Shown here: positions 30,174 to 40,060 of the stretch, piece by piece
How positions within the stretch are numbered: the stretch's first letter is position 1
Layout of the letters: every line of letters begins with the position of its first letter
Assembly (NCBI RefSeq): GCF_001690705.1
Contig: NZ_LZGK01000013.1
Coordinates: forward strand, 248,001-312,000
Origin: Gilliamella sp. wkB178
GTDB lineage: Bacteria > Pseudomonadota > Gammaproteobacteria > Enterobacterales > Orbaceae
Reading direction: 5' to 3'
Length of the DNA stretch: 64,000 nucleotides
The notes under the pieces: generated by a model
The model's input: only the letters and a program-made list of their open reading frames with translations
Database searches by the model: none
Told to the model about the DNA's origin: nothing
Made by a program: the position numbers and the translations under genes

Positions 30174-31142
30174 ATGATTAACAAATTGCTTTTATTGGGG
30201 TTGGCAGTAGTATCGTTTGCTACCTTAGCCAACGACAGCACCGGTTATGTGGGTACTGGTGGGATCAATTATATTAAAAATAACAATATTGCTATGGCAA
30301 CGGAGGATCTGTTTATCAGTAAGGATAAAATAGATGTCGCTTATCAATTTAAAAATTTAACCGATCATGATATTACCGAAACGATTGTATTTCCATTGCC
30401 GGTAATGAGTGGCTTAGGTGAAGGTGATTATGCCGATACTGAACGCATGCTCAATAGTTTCCAAGTTTTGGTTGATGGTGAAGCGATCACTCCTAACCGT
30501 CATGTTAGAATCGCTTTTTATCCTGATATTAAAGATGAATACGGAGTGCTGAGCCTTGATTTTAACCACAGTGATGCTATTGATGTAACAACTGAAATCA
30601 TGCAATGTGGGGTTACCGAATCAATGCTCTTAAATACTTGGACTCGAAACGAATCCTCAGAAGAAATTGATAACATAATAGAGGCTTGCGCAAACCCAAA
30701 ACTGCAGCAACTTACCGATACCCATAGTTGGGGGGTGCAAGTAATTTATAGCTGGCAACAGACGTTCAAAGCTAATGCCATTACTAAGGTTGAACATCAT
30801 TACAGCCCATTAGTCGGGGGTGGTATTATCGTCTTTAGTGATTTAACTACAGATGAATATAAAAATTTTTGTGTAGATAATAATTTTATCCGTAAACTCA
30901 AACAATCAAAATTAGAACCTGAACGACCAACTATGTCGTCACAAGAACTTAGTTACATCTTAACCACTGGCGCCAATTGGGCCAAACCGATCGGGACATT
31001 TACCTTAACCATTGAAAGGGCTCCTGACGAAATAGTATCACTGTGTTGGGATGACTCATTACAAAAAATCAACGCCACCCAATTTAGAGCAATTAAAACC
31101 GATTTTATACCACAACACGATATTCATCTTTTGTTTCTTTAA
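30174..31142 (+). CDS. DUF4424 family exported protein
   Basis: A 322-aa exported protein with a signal peptide (MINKLLLLGLAVVSFATLAND). The mature start DSTGYVGTGGINYIKN, then AMATEDLFISKDKIDVAYQF and ETIVFPLPV, is typical of DUF4424, whose members are predicted periplasmic beta-rich proteins. Three Cys near residues 144, 166 and 237 could form a disulphide. The family has no assigned function. It is followed 72 bases later by glycerate kinase without obvious linkage. Confidence 0.85.
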   Translation: MINKLLLLGLAVVSFATLANDSTGYVGTGGINYIKNNNIAMATEDLFISKDKIDVAYQFKNLTDHDITETIVFPLPVMSGLGEGDYADTERMLNSFQVLVDGEAITPNRHVRIAFYPDIKDEYGVLSLDFNHSDAIDVTTEIMQCGVTESMLLNTWTRNESSEEIDNIIEACANPKLQQLTDTHSWGVQVIYSWQQTFKANAITKVEHHYSPLVGGGIIVFSDLTTDEYKNFCVDNNFIRKLKQSKLEPERPTMSSQELSYILTTGANWAKPIGTFTLTIERAPDEIVSLCWDDSLQKINATQFRAIKTDFIPQHDIHLLFL

Positions 31143-31214
31143 GGTGAAATTAGGTTATTAAAAATTATATTATTTTTTGCGAACACCAATTCTATACCAC
31201 AATAAGGAATAACA

Positions 31215-32372
31215 ATGATGAAAATAGTGATAGCAATTGATTCGTTTAAAGGGAGCTGTAGTGCCAAAGAAGCTTGTGATGCGATTGCAGCGGGTATCTT
31301 AAATTATGATTCGACTTTTAATGTAACTAAACTCCCAATTGCCGATGGTGGGGAAGGCTTGATTGACATTCTATTAGACAATCCCGAATTAAGTAACAAT
31401 AGTTGCTATCACCAGTTAACCGTTTGTGGCCCTTATAATAAACCGGTGCAAGCCGGGTATTTAGTGTTAAACCAACAAACCGTCATCATCGAAATGGCAC
31501 AAGCCTGTGGTTTAGAACTCACGCCCAAGTCAGATCGCAATGTATTGCATGCCACATCGTACGGTTTAGGTGAGTTAGTTAATGCAGTATTAGATAAAGG
31601 TTATCGCCATATAATCATTGGTTTAGGTGGCAGTGCCACTAACGATGGTGGCATGGGGTTTGCTCAGGCGCTTGGCGTCAAATTTTACGATAATAATCAA
31701 CAAATCATCTCATCGCCAGCAACTGGCAAAGATTTAGCCCGAGTAGCCGCTATGGATATAACCGGTATTCATCCGGCTATCAGTCAAACCCATTTCGAAG
31801 CCTCATGTGATGTGAGTAATCCCCTGTTAGGGGAGAATGGGGCAACTTATGTTTATGGTCCGCAAAAAGGTGCAACCGCAGCAACATTAGAACAACTAGA
31901 ACAAGGCATGGCACAATATAGCACTGTAGTAAGTAATAAATTAGGGGACACTACTCCTTTACTCCCGGGCACCGGCGCTGCCGGTGGCATGGGTGCCGCG
32001 CTATTATGGTATGCACAAGCCAAACTAAAACCTGGAATTAAATTAGTGTTAACATTAGTAGAAGCCAGTAAATATATCAGTGATTCAGATTTAGTGATCA
32101 CCGGCGAAGGGCGTTTAGATCGCCAAAGTAGTTTTGGTAAAGCACCAGTCGGTGTCGCCAATTTAGCCGCTCAATATGGCAAACCAACCGTTGCCATAGC
32201 CGGATCAATAGGCAATGGGGCACATGAGTTATATCAGCACAATATTCAAGCAATGTGGTCAATTTGCCCGGGTCCGATAGATTTAGACGATGCCATGAAA
32301 AACGCCAAACAATATCTAACCGCCACCGCCGAATCATTAATCAGAACAATAAATATAGGTAAACAGATTTAA
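31215..32372 (+). CDS. Glycerate kinase (GarK/GlxK family)
   Basis: Cytoplasmic kinase of 385 aa phosphorylating D-glycerate, probably to 2-phosphoglycerate as in E. coli GarK/GlxK. Conserved segments are IAIDSFKGS(C)SA, LPIADGGEGL, GLGGSATNDGGMG (nucleotide-binding) and TGEGRLDRQS near the C-terminus. AAGGA precedes two adjacent ATG codons (31215 and 31218). No glucarate or glyoxylate genes are near, so the source of glycerate is not shown here. GarK and GlxK cannot be told apart by eye. Confidence 0.93.
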   Translation: MMKIVIAIDSFKGSCSAKEACDAIAAGILNYDSTFNVTKLPIADGGEGLIDILLDNPELSNNSCYHQLTVCGPYNKPVQAGYLVLNQQTVIIEMAQACGLELTPKSDRNVLHATSYGLGELVNAVLDKGYRHIIIGLGGSATNDGGMGFAQALGVKFYDNNQQIISSPATGKDLARVAAMDITGIHPAISQTHFEASCDVSNPLLGENGATYVYGPQKGATAATLEQLEQGMAQYSTVVSNKLGDTTPLLPGTGAAGGMGAALLWYAQAKLKPGIKLVLTLVEASKYISDSDLVITGEGRLDRQSSFGKAPVGVANLAAQYGKPTVAIAGSIGNGAHELYQHNIQAMWSICPGPIDLDDAMKNAKQYLTATAESLIRTINIGKQI

Positions 32373-32396
32373 TTACAAGCAAAGCAATTAAAATGC

Positions 32397-32438
32397 TTGT
32401 CAAGATGTTTCCTGAGAAGGGTATGTTTCAGTATAAAA
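32397..32438 (+). repeat. Dispersed ~42-bp repeat, copy C
   Basis: Copy on + directly after glycerate kinase. It abuts a hairpin, ACAAGCA (32375-32381) with TGCTTGT (32394-32400). Copy D at 47248 has the same ATGCTTGT lead-in and a similar CGGTT/CAGGTT end, so C and D are the closest pair. Confidence 0.7.
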
Positions 32439-32638
32439 TCGGTTAGTGCAAATAACTATAATCATAGTTTTCAATGCGCTTGAGTTTAAACTACTTGGAT
32501 AAGTTTATTCAAAGCAATTTGCTAAACAAGTCGCAAGATACTTTAGTCCTGTTTGAAAAAGCGATAAAAAATCCTAAATTTTTGTAAATTACTTTGTTAA
32601 ACTAGCCAAGTGTTAACATTTTCAAAAGTTCATCAATA

Positions 32639-34021
32639 ATGAAACATCTTGTACAACCGATCCTATTAGCTATCACCTGTTTGGTATTCGCTGGCCTTGT
32701 ACAAGCAAGCCACTGCTATAGCTATACCGTCGAAGGTTATTACAACTTATTGGTTGAAAATGGCAGCATGTTTTTGCAAGAAAAGATTAAAGATAGCAAT
32801 AAAGTCAGTTATGTATCTCAGAATAAAGAGCTCTTAAAGGGTGTGAAAGGTCAAGATTTTCGGGTTATTTCTGATGATGGTAAATATATACTTTTCCTGA
32901 CAGATGCTATGTACTATCTTGTACCTAAATCTTTATATACAGTTAAAGAGAATGGTGTTAACCCATTGTTTCGTGAGGACGAAGTTAGCAAAATTGTTTC
33001 TAACCAGTTTTATCTGGTTTCCGGTGACTGGTATTATGTTGTTTTAGCAAATAATGGGCAAAGCATTAAACACAAAATACCTGAACTTAAAGGCAATCTG
33101 GCAATCATCGCCAACTTTAACCGTGGTGAAATATTATTAAAAGATGATCATGCAGTGTATATTTATTATGAAGGGGAAAATAGACTTAAAGAAATACCGC
33201 ATCTGTCACCTTCACAAACACATTTCGTTCAGTCACTGGATTTTTATAAGCAACATCACTACTTATATGATGATGATACCTTTTACCTGATTAATATACG
33301 ATTTATATACCAAGACATTACCAAACAGTTTAATCTGCAAGGCAAGCATGATGGCTTTACTAAAGCTGAAATTCACCTTAGTTACTCAGGGGATTCCATT
33401 GATACCAAAGATGGACTGCTCTGGCTTTATGCACACCGTACTTTGCCACAAGGGGAGGATGCTTTTTTCACGCCCGTACAAGCAACCTACCTGAATAAGT
33501 ACAAAGATGTGTATGTCTATCACGATAAAGTTTATGCTGATAATTGGGATCTTATTCAAGAACGCCAGCCACTTGATTTAGCGGTGGTTAAAAATCCTGA
33601 GGAGCTGCATCGACCTATCACGGTGGTATTTTCTGATAATGTATTGGAATACCTTTTTCATGAACATCAGCTGCAACCTCAAGAAAAAAAGATTAATCTT
33701 AAAGCTACTAAAGATTATATTGAAATTCAAAAAAATAGGATTTTTATTGGTGCCGACGAACTTAGTAGTGATATATTCCAAGATACGCCCATTTTTTTAG
33801 GATCAATTGTCGATGTTATCAAACCCTGTGATAGTCGCATGGGATCTTCCGTAGTTGTGGATTACTATTACTTTTTTACCGATGGTAATAAGGTATACGC
33901 TTACGTCAATCCTTCGATAAAGAAAACTCCACAAGTGTTGGATAACGTTTCACCTCAAGGCCTTAAGGCCGACGATTATGACACGTTACAAAAATTAATG
34001 AACATGCTTATTACGCCGTAA
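32639..34021 (+). CDS. Exported DKNYY-like protein of unknown function
   Basis: A 460-aa protein with a signal peptide ending near VQASHC. The mature protein is rich in Tyr, Asp and Lys with repeated short strands of the kind FYLVSGDWYYVV, YYFFTDGNKVYAYV and DVYVYHDKVYADN, resembling the DKNYY family of secreted proteins where a displayed value is followed by a V-Y-Y strand. Two Cys lie near residues 26 and 394. No enzyme motif is visible. It stands alone between a repeat copy and an MFS gene. Confidence 0.75.
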   Translation: MKHLVQPILLAITCLVFAGLVQASHCYSYTVEGYYNLLVENGSMFLQEKIKDSNKVSYVSQNKELLKGVKGQDFRVISDDGKYILFLTDAMYYLVPKSLYTVKENGVNPLFREDEVSKIVSNQFYLVSGDWYYVVLANNGQSIKHKIPELKGNLAIIANFNRGEILLKDDHAVYIYYEGENRLKEIPHLSPSQTHFVQSLDFYKQHHYLYDDDTFYLINIRFIYQDITKQFNLQGKHDGFTKAEIHLSYSGDSIDTKDGLLWLYAHRTLPQGEDAFFTPVQATYLNKYKDVYVYHDKVYADNWDLIQERQPLDLAVVKNPEELHRPITVVFSDNVLEYLFHEHQLQPQEKKINLKATKDYIEIQKNRIFIGADELSSDIFQDTPIFLGSIVDVIKPCDSRMGSSVVVDYYYFFTDGNKVYAYVNPSIKKTPQVLDNVSPQGLKADDYDTLQKLMNMLITP

Positions 34022-34207
34022 TGTCATTTTTAAAAACAAGTCACTTAGAGTTATGACTAATATATTAAAAATTACCTGAAGCTAAATGTTTATGCTATGC
34101 GTTAACGAACATATTGCATTATGATAAATAAATATGATTTTATATAATTAATACATAAATAATAAGCATATATGATTTCTGGTTTATTTTAAGCACTGGG
34201 GCTAACA

Positions 34208-35395
34208 ATGAATCCGACTATTATGTTGAACTGGTTGAATTTTTTCATAGCAGATGTCCGTGATGGCTTAGGACCTTTTCTTGGGGTTTTCTTGCAACAA
34301 CACAATTGGGCACCCGATCATATTGGTTATGTGATGACTCTTGGTGGTCTTGCGGGAATGATTGCAACAACTCCAATGGGGATCTTGGCTGATGCCATAC
34401 ATGCCAAGCGCGCATTAATTCTAATAGCTTCAATTTTGATTATTGCTGCATGTTCGGTGAATTATTTTTACCCCTATTTTGTTACTACTGCTATTGCCCA
34501 AATGTTAATAGCTATTGCCGGTGCTGCTGTACCACCTGCAATATGGGGCATTACTCTTGGAATAGTAGGCTCTTCCGGATTTGCTCATCAGTTAGGTCAA
34601 AATGAAGCTTTTAATCATGCAGGTAATGCTTCATCGGCATTGCTTGCTGGTATCTTCAGCTATTTTTATGGATTAAGTGCAGTTTTTTTATTAATGGGTA
34701 TATTAGCGATCTGTTCTGTGGTGTGTGTTATTGGTATTAACCCTAATCATATTGATTATAAAAAGGCTCGTGGTAATAATAGTGAAAGTACGCAAAAAGT
34801 TCGTTTCACTCAGGTGCTAGGTAACAAAACACTTTTGTTGCTAGCTATTACTGTAGCCTTATTTCATATGGCTAACGCTGCAATGTTACCGTTACTAGGG
34901 CAATCAATGGTGGCAGAAGATATGATTGATAGTGCGGGGGCTTATACTGCCATGACAATTATCGTTGCTCAAATTGCTATGATTCCGATGGCATTATTTG
35001 CTGCAAAATGGTCACAAACGCATAGTTATAATTTAATCTTAATATTAGCATTAGTGGCTTTACCAGTAAGGGGAATTGTTGCGGCAAGTTTTCATTCTCC
35101 ATGGGTTGTATTCCCCGTTCAGATTCTTGATGGTGTTGGAGCCGGTCTGCTTGGTGTTGCTATTCCTGGCTTAGTTGAAAAGATTCTGCGTGGTACAGGA
35201 CATTTTAATGCGGGGTTAGCCGCTCTTATTACTATACAAGGTATAGGAGCATCGTTTAGTACAAGCATTGGTGGAGTGGTGGCACGTTATTTTTCTTATG
35301 AAACTTCCTTTCTTGCTTTGAGTGGTATTGCATTAATGGCATTAATCTTATGGTATTTTGTTCAACCTATAGTAAAACACGATGTGTTAAACTAA
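34208..35395 (+). CDS. Major facilitator superfamily transporter
   Basis: A 395-aa inner-membrane carrier with 12 predicted helices in two halves and a short central loop (about 185-200). The loop 2-3 signature appears as GILADAIHAKRALI, and FIADVRDGLGPFLGVFL at the start is typical of a drug/unknown MFS subgroup that begins with an amphipathic first helix. Substrate cannot be inferred. No neighbour suggests a pathway. Confidence 0.88.
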   Translation: MNPTIMLNWLNFFIADVRDGLGPFLGVFLQQHNWAPDHIGYVMTLGGLAGMIATTPMGILADAIHAKRALILIASILIIAACSVNYFYPYFVTTAIAQMLIAIAGAAVPPAIWGITLGIVGSSGFAHQLGQNEAFNHAGNASSALLAGIFSYFYGLSAVFLLMGILAICSVVCVIGINPNHIDYKKARGNNSESTQKVRFTQVLGNKTLLLLAITVALFHMANAAMLPLLGQSMVAEDMIDSAGAYTAMTIIVAQIAMIPMALFAAKWSQTHSYNLILILALVALPVRGIVAASFHSPWVVFPVQILDGVGAGLLGVAIPGLVEKILRGTGHFNAGLAALITIQGIGASFSTSIGGVVARYFSYETSFLALSGIALMALILWYFVQPIVKHDVLN

Positions 35396-35757
35396 AAATA
35401 ATGCAATGAATAATCCTATAGGTATTAGGGTGAGTAAAATATAACTACTAACCAACAACATAAAGCAATTTACTTAATTAAATAGTCCTCAATTCGTTAT
35501 TAATTCATCTAATCTGTAAAATAGTATTTAAGTTATTATGTGTTTCTATTATTAATGGATTTTTAATGATGAAATAACTTATTACTGGTTGATTATTCTC
35601 TTTTAATCATATATATGCCATTTTCATGGGACCATGAGTTACCCCATAATCATTTGCCGATGAAACTGGCAGTAACTATTAATACCGGCAGTATAGTTAA
35701 GGAAAGTATCTCGGCGCTTATTCTATCTTTCCCTTTGTTGAAAACATCAATAATTAA
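35396..35757. other. Gene-free stretch between MFS and acetyltransferase genes
   Basis: This 362-base AT-rich gap separates two convergent genes. It contains a 48-codon open frame from ATG 35615 with no ribosome site, which I do not accept as a gene. No clear terminator, RNA or repeat is visible. Confidence 0.45.
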
Positions 35758-36372
35758 CTAATAGGTATTTTTTATATCAGCAAGGTAGGCCGTTTTATCA
35801 GCATCCGTAATTTGCCGTAACACTTTACAAGGAACCCCTGCGGCAATCACATTAGCAGGAATATCTTTAGTCACCACGCTCCCTGAACCGATAATGGTGT
35901 TATCACCAATGCTCACACCTTGATTGATATGTACCCCAGCTCCAACCCAAACCCTATCCCCAATTTTGACTGGTTTTGCATAGCAACCACCAGCTGCACG
36001 CTCCTCAGCATTAATCGCATGGTTAGCGGTGTATATTCCTACCTTTGGGGCAAACAGAACATTATTACCAATTTCAACATTTGCAGCATCTAAAATAATA
36101 CAATCAAAGTTGGCGTAAAAATTATCCCCGATTGCAATATTAAAACCAAATTCACAACGAAAATTAGGCTCTAACAGTACATTTTCACCAACAGATTTAA
36201 ATAGTTTTTCTAAGATTGCATAGCGTTTATTATCGTCTTGCGCATAAAGTGAGTTATATTGGTTAGTCAGTAAAACCGCCTGCCTTCTTGCCTCAATTAA
36301 TGTTGGGGAAAGGTCATTATACATTTGTCCTGAGCGCATAATATTTAGCATCTCATCAAAAGTCATTAACAC
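35758..36372 (-). CDS. Maltose/galactoside O-acetyltransferase-like enzyme
   Basis: Sugar O-acetyltransferase of the Maa/LacA family, 204 aa. The N-terminal mac domain (MLNIMRSGQMYND, helix to about residue 60) is followed by a left-handed beta helix of hexapeptide repeats. The catalytic His lies in YTANHAIN, and the acetyl-CoA-binding tail VVTKDIPANVIAAGVPCKVLR is complete. Uses acetyl-CoA to acetylate a sugar. The start could be the third codon (ATG 36366). Monocistronic. Confidence 0.9.
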   Translation of the reverse strand: MLMTFDEMLNIMRSGQMYNDLSPTLIEARRQAVLLTNQYNSLYAQDDNKRYAILEKLFKSVGENVLLEPNFRCEFGFNIAIGDNFYANFDCIILDAANVEIGNNVLFAPKVGIYTANHAINAEERAAGGCYAKPVKIGDRVWVGAGVHINQGVSIGDNTIIGSGSVVTKDIPANVIAAGVPCKVLRQITDADKTAYLADIKNTY

Positions 36373-36605
36373 CTCGATTTTTATAAAATAACATTAATTT
36401 CGGTCAACTTTCTAATTATTTGTATTGCATTATGGATTATAAAAAGATATTAAATATCAGAAGTAATCCTAGTACCATGAATGCAAACAACAACTCATCT
36501 AAGTTTGGAGATAATAGTGTTATTATGGATAATCTATCCACTTATTATTCCGCATGTTTGTTGACCAATACAATATGCAATATGAAAAATTAATCAAATT
36601 AGCCT

Positions 36606-37121
36606 ATGAATAGCAAACAAAAGGATACGCTTAACACACTCAGAGTTTTATTAAACCACATAACTCTGGTAGCGGATGACGTTGATTATTTAAGCTATCA
36701 AAGTATGAATATTGCCAACAACATTTCACCATATGAGGCTTATAAGATGATGACTAACCATCAACCTAAATGGTTGGGGCTATTATTTAGCATTAGGGAT
36801 TTTTTAGGTAAAATAGTTGCTATTGAGCCGATTAAAGGCTTCGATAAATTGGGTGAAGATGAACCAAGTATAGGCAGCACAGTCCATTTTTTTACCATAA
36901 CCGAGAAAGACAAACAAACACTGACATTGGTTGTCAGGGATTCACACCTTGATGTTTGTGTACATATTCGTCTGCTTCGTGCTAACGATTATCAAAATAA
37001 ATTATATTTAATAACCTCAGTCAAAAATCATAATGTTATTGGCAAGTTATATATGCTGCCTGTTTCTATTATGCATCCGTTTATCGTGAGGAATTTATTC
37101 AAAAATCTGAAGGTTAGATGA
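36606..37121 (+). CDS. DUF2867 family protein
   Basis: A 171-aa protein with the block FSIRDFLGKIVAIEPIKGFD followed by LVVRDSHLDVCVHIRL and VTSVKNHNVIGKLYMLPV, which matches DUF2867. The family often forms the C-terminal part of SDR-like epimerases or stands alone, as here. There is no signal peptide. Function unknown; no operon partner within 200 bases. Confidence 0.8.
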   Translation: MNSKQKDTLNTLRVLLNHITLVADDVDYLSYQSMNIANNISPYEAYKMMTNHQPKWLGLLFSIRDFLGKIVAIEPIKGFDKLGEDEPSIGSTVHFFTITEKDKQTLTLVVRDSHLDVCVHIRLLRANDYQNKLYLITSVKNHNVIGKLYMLPVSIMHPFIVRNLFKNLKVR

Positions 37122-37335
37122 AGGAAATAATAAATAATAGAAAATAGCTAGCCGATTCGCACAGGTTAGCGGGTTGAACTAGTGTAAATGTTATAATTTT
37201 TGTCAGAATTGTTGTGGATGATGATTCTGTAATTAAACAAATTTGATTGATAAAAACTAACACTATTATTATATTATTAATTTTAATTAATAATATTTTA
37301 GATAAAAAGTTATAAATAAATATTCGGAGTGATAA

Positions 37336-38094
37336 ATGGGATTGCGAAGTTGGTTATGTAAGGGAACTCTAAACAAGCTGAACAAACTAAATGAAAAAAA
37401 CAATGAATTACAAAAACAACTTGATATTTTGCACGACAAAATATCTTATTTAGAGCGATACAGGGCTAATATAAACTACTTTGATAATTTTGAAGAATAC
37501 GTTAAGAGTAGGAATATTACTGTAGGTAAAAATGTTAGGATTCACCCAACTACAGATGTACAAACAAACGTTACTATTGGTGATAATTCCTATATTCAAG
37601 AACACGCCTTTATAAGGCAAAACACTCATATAGGTAAATATTGCGCAATTGCCGCTAGAACTTGGATTGCTCCTTCTCAACATCCAACAGATTGGTTATC
37701 TATTAATACTTTTCAATATAATTATCCTGAATTAGGATTTTTTGACCCCAATAAAAAGAAAAACTTTTCAACCAATAAACAGGTAGATGTTGTTATAGGC
37801 AACGATGTTTGGATTGGATTAAACGTTATTATACAACCAGGTGTAAATATTGGTGATGGGGCGATTATTGGTTCAGGTGCAGTGGTTACCAGGGATATAC
37901 CACCTTATGCAATTGCTGTTGGTGTGCCTGCAAAAATAATACGTTATAGATTTAATGATTTAATTATTAAGGAATTACTAGCTTTAAAATGGTGGGATTT
38001 ATCTATTGAAGAACTTGAAAATGTTGATTTTGATGATATCGATTCTGCAATTAAACAAATTAAATTAATAAAAGCTAATAAAAGGAGTAATTAA
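37336..38094 (+). CDS. Hexapeptide-repeat acyltransferase (CatB/XAT type)
   Basis: A 252-aa acetyltransferase. Residues 10-50 form a predicted coiled coil (KLNKLNEKNNELQKQLDIL), then a left-handed beta helix begins at about residue 60. The CatB-like loop with the acceptor-site His lies in IAPSQHPTDWLS, and VVTRDIPPYAIAVGVPAKIIRYRF is the acetyl-CoA-binding end. Enzymes of this type modify capsule, LPS or glycan precursors. The gene is AT-rich and isolated, which may point to transfer. GGAG precedes the ATG. Confidence 0.85.
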   Translation: MGLRSWLCKGTLNKLNKLNEKNNELQKQLDILHDKISYLERYRANINYFDNFEEYVKSRNITVGKNVRIHPTTDVQTNVTIGDNSYIQEHAFIRQNTHIGKYCAIAARTWIAPSQHPTDWLSINTFQYNYPELGFFDPNKKKNFSTNKQVDVVIGNDVWIGLNVIIQPGVNIGDGAIIGSGAVVTRDIPPYAIAVGVPAKIIRYRFNDLIIKELLALKWWDLSIEELENVDFDDIDSAIKQIKLIKANKRSN

Positions 38095-38152
38095 CATTAG
38101 CTCTAACTCACAGACTTATTAGTAATCTAATGAGCCTGTGATCATGTTGGTG

Positions 38153-38803
38153 TCATTCCATTTGATTTAAACGCTCAATGAAAATCGATTTCCAATCATC
38201 AGATAAGTAAGGTAGTGCAATTAATTGTGTCAATATCGCCTTGGTATTTTCTCGTTGTTGATAACGATAAGATTGAACCAAAGCAATCGTCCATTTAGGG
38301 TTGGGGCGTTCAAGTAAAACGATTGGATCACCTTGTTTAATGTAACCCTCTTCTAAGACACGATAAAACCAGCCCGTTTTATGATTATCATGCATTTCTT
38401 TACTCATCGAACTAGAATTAAATAAATTGTCCATCGTTTGGCACGCATCTCGTCCATGTGTAACTTGCACTTTACTGGTTCCTAAAGCCAAAATATCACC
38501 AATGCATAGGTTGTCCTCAGTTAAACCAATTGATGAAATGTTTTCACCAAAAATACCAATTTGATCGAGTTGTGGCTTGTATTCAGGGTGAAGATGTTGC
38601 CAGAAGCTATAATGTTCAAGTGCATAATGAAGCAGAGCTTTGTCAGCATCTGGATAGCGTTCTTCGCCTCCATTATCGGTAATTAAACCGTTATAAACAA
38701 TTTGAGCATTTAATACAGGATCTTTTGTTCTAGTGTTATCAGCATGTGAACAATAACAAAAAATAGTATTTATATTTGACGATAATCTATTTTCGAAATT
38801 CAT
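38153..38803 (-). CDS. MOSC-domain protein, YiiM type
   Basis: A 216-aa MOSC-domain protein resembling YiiM (6-N-hydroxylaminopurine detoxification via a molybdenum cofactor). Recognisable blocks are ALLHYALEHYSFWQ, GIFGENISSIGLTEDN, VTHGRDACQTMDN with the presumed cofactor Cys, and a C-terminal three-helix tail. It diverges from the metal-chelate ABC operon. Whether it binds Moco is inferred from the family. Confidence 0.87.
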   Translation of the reverse strand: MNFENRLSSNINTIFCYCSHADNTRTKDPVLNAQIVYNGLITDNGGEERYPDADKALLHYALEHYSFWQHLHPEYKPQLDQIGIFGENISSIGLTEDNLCIGDILALGTSKVQVTHGRDACQTMDNLFNSSSMSKEMHDNHKTGWFYRVLEEGYIKQGDPIVLLERPNPKWTIALVQSYRYQQRENTKAILTQLIALPYLSDDWKSIFIERLNQME

Positions 38804-39004
38804 TTTATTGCTTCCTTTTCGTTAGATGCCAGACAATACATTAACTGGATTATTTTATCATTTTATTCCTTTTTCATAGTAATAAAATTGTTAATTTTGA
38901 TGAGAAACGATATATTATTGATGACTGGAAAATATCTTGATTCGGCAATACAGTCTCGTTTTTATAATAATATTAAACAAACGACGATCTAGTGAGGCAT
39001 TATT

Positions 39005-40060
39005 GTGGTAAATCGCTATTATTCAAAAGTAATAATTATTGTTGCTATTCTTTTTTTTAGTATTTTTTCAGTTACAGCAAACCCAAATGATCAATCTGAA
39101 ATTGTGCAAAAATTTGGTGATATTCCGCCGCCTAATGAAATAAACCGCGTATTGAGTTCGGGGCCTGTAGCTGATGTTCTCTTATTGTCGGTAGCACCCA
39201 ATAAATTAGTGGGATTATCTTCTCTTTCATTGTCTCCCCAACAAAAGAAGTTTTTTTCGCCAGCAATTCAAAATCTTACAATGACAGGCCGTTTAGCCGG
39301 TAGGGGCACGACAGCCTCTTACGAGAAAATTATCCAATTAACCCCTAATTTAATTGTTGATATTGGAAATATTACTCCAACTTATGTCGATCTTGCTAAG
39401 CAAGTTGAAAAGCAAACGCGTATTCCTTATTTATTGATTAATGGGAAGTTATCTAGTTCACCTCAGCAAATAAGACAATTAAGCCATATTCTAAATAACG
39501 ATGAACAAGGCAGTGCGTTAGCTCAATATGCAGAAAAAGTATTAAAACAGACAAAAGATATCGGTAATCTAACTAGCAATAATCAAGCAATTAAAGTGTA
39601 CTCAGCAAGAGGACCAGATGGATTAGAAACGGGATTACGCGGATCGATTCACACGGAAGTCTTAGATTGGATTGGTGCTAAAAATGTTGCCGAACAAGCA
39701 GGCCAAAATATCATAACTCGGGTATCCATTGAACAGCTAATGCTTTGGCAACCAGATGTAATCATTATTTCAGATCGTAATTTTTATGCTAAAGTTTCGA
39801 AAGATCCATTATGGCAGCGTATTAACGCTGTAAAAGAAGGGCGCGTTTATTTAGCGCCTTCTCTGCCGTTTGGTTGGATTGATGGGCCACCAAGTATTAA
39901 TCGTTTGATGGGATTAAGCTGGTTAAGTCACATTCTTTATCCACAAAATATGTCAAAAGAGCAATTTACAGCTAATATTGTTGAGTATTTCAAGTTATTT
40001 TATAACTATCAACTATCGACAGATGAATTAAAACAAATTTTAACACCGGAACCATTGTGA
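39005..40060 (+). CDS. Metal-chelate ABC transporter substrate-binding protein
   Basis: Periplasmic class III binding protein (BtuF/FecB fold), 351 aa, with a signal peptide (helix at about 8-24). It has the N-lobe motif LLLSVAPNKLVGL, the YEKIIQLTPNLIVDIG block, the helical backbone, and the C-lobe motifs WQPDVIIIS and PFGWIDGPPSINRLMGLSWL. The start is GTG 39005 with GAGG eight bases before it. It overlaps the permease gene by four bases (GTGA). The substrate is probably an iron, cobalt, nickel or molybdate complex; I cannot decide which. Confidence 0.87.
   Translation: MVNRYYSKVIIIVAILFFSIFSVTANPNDQSEIVQKFGDIPPPNEINRVLSSGPVADVLLLSVAPNKLVGLSSLSLSPQQKKFFSPAIQNLTMTGRLAGRGTTASYEKIIQLTPNLIVDIGNITPTYVDLAKQVEKQTRIPYLLINGKLSSSPQQIRQLSHILNNDEQGSALAQYAEKVLKQTKDIGNLTSNNQAIKVYSARGPDGLETGLRGSIHTEVLDWIGAKNVAEQAGQNIITRVSIEQLMLWQPDVIIISDRNFYAKVSKDPLWQRINAVKEGRVYLAPSLPFGWIDGPPSINRLMGLSWLSHILYPQNMSKEQFTANIVEYFKLFYNYQLSTDELKQILTPEPL

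Noticed and set aside
35615-35761. 48-codon frame starting MPFSWDHELP between the MFS and acetyltransferase genes
   Set aside because: No ribosome site, no recognisable family and position between convergent genes.
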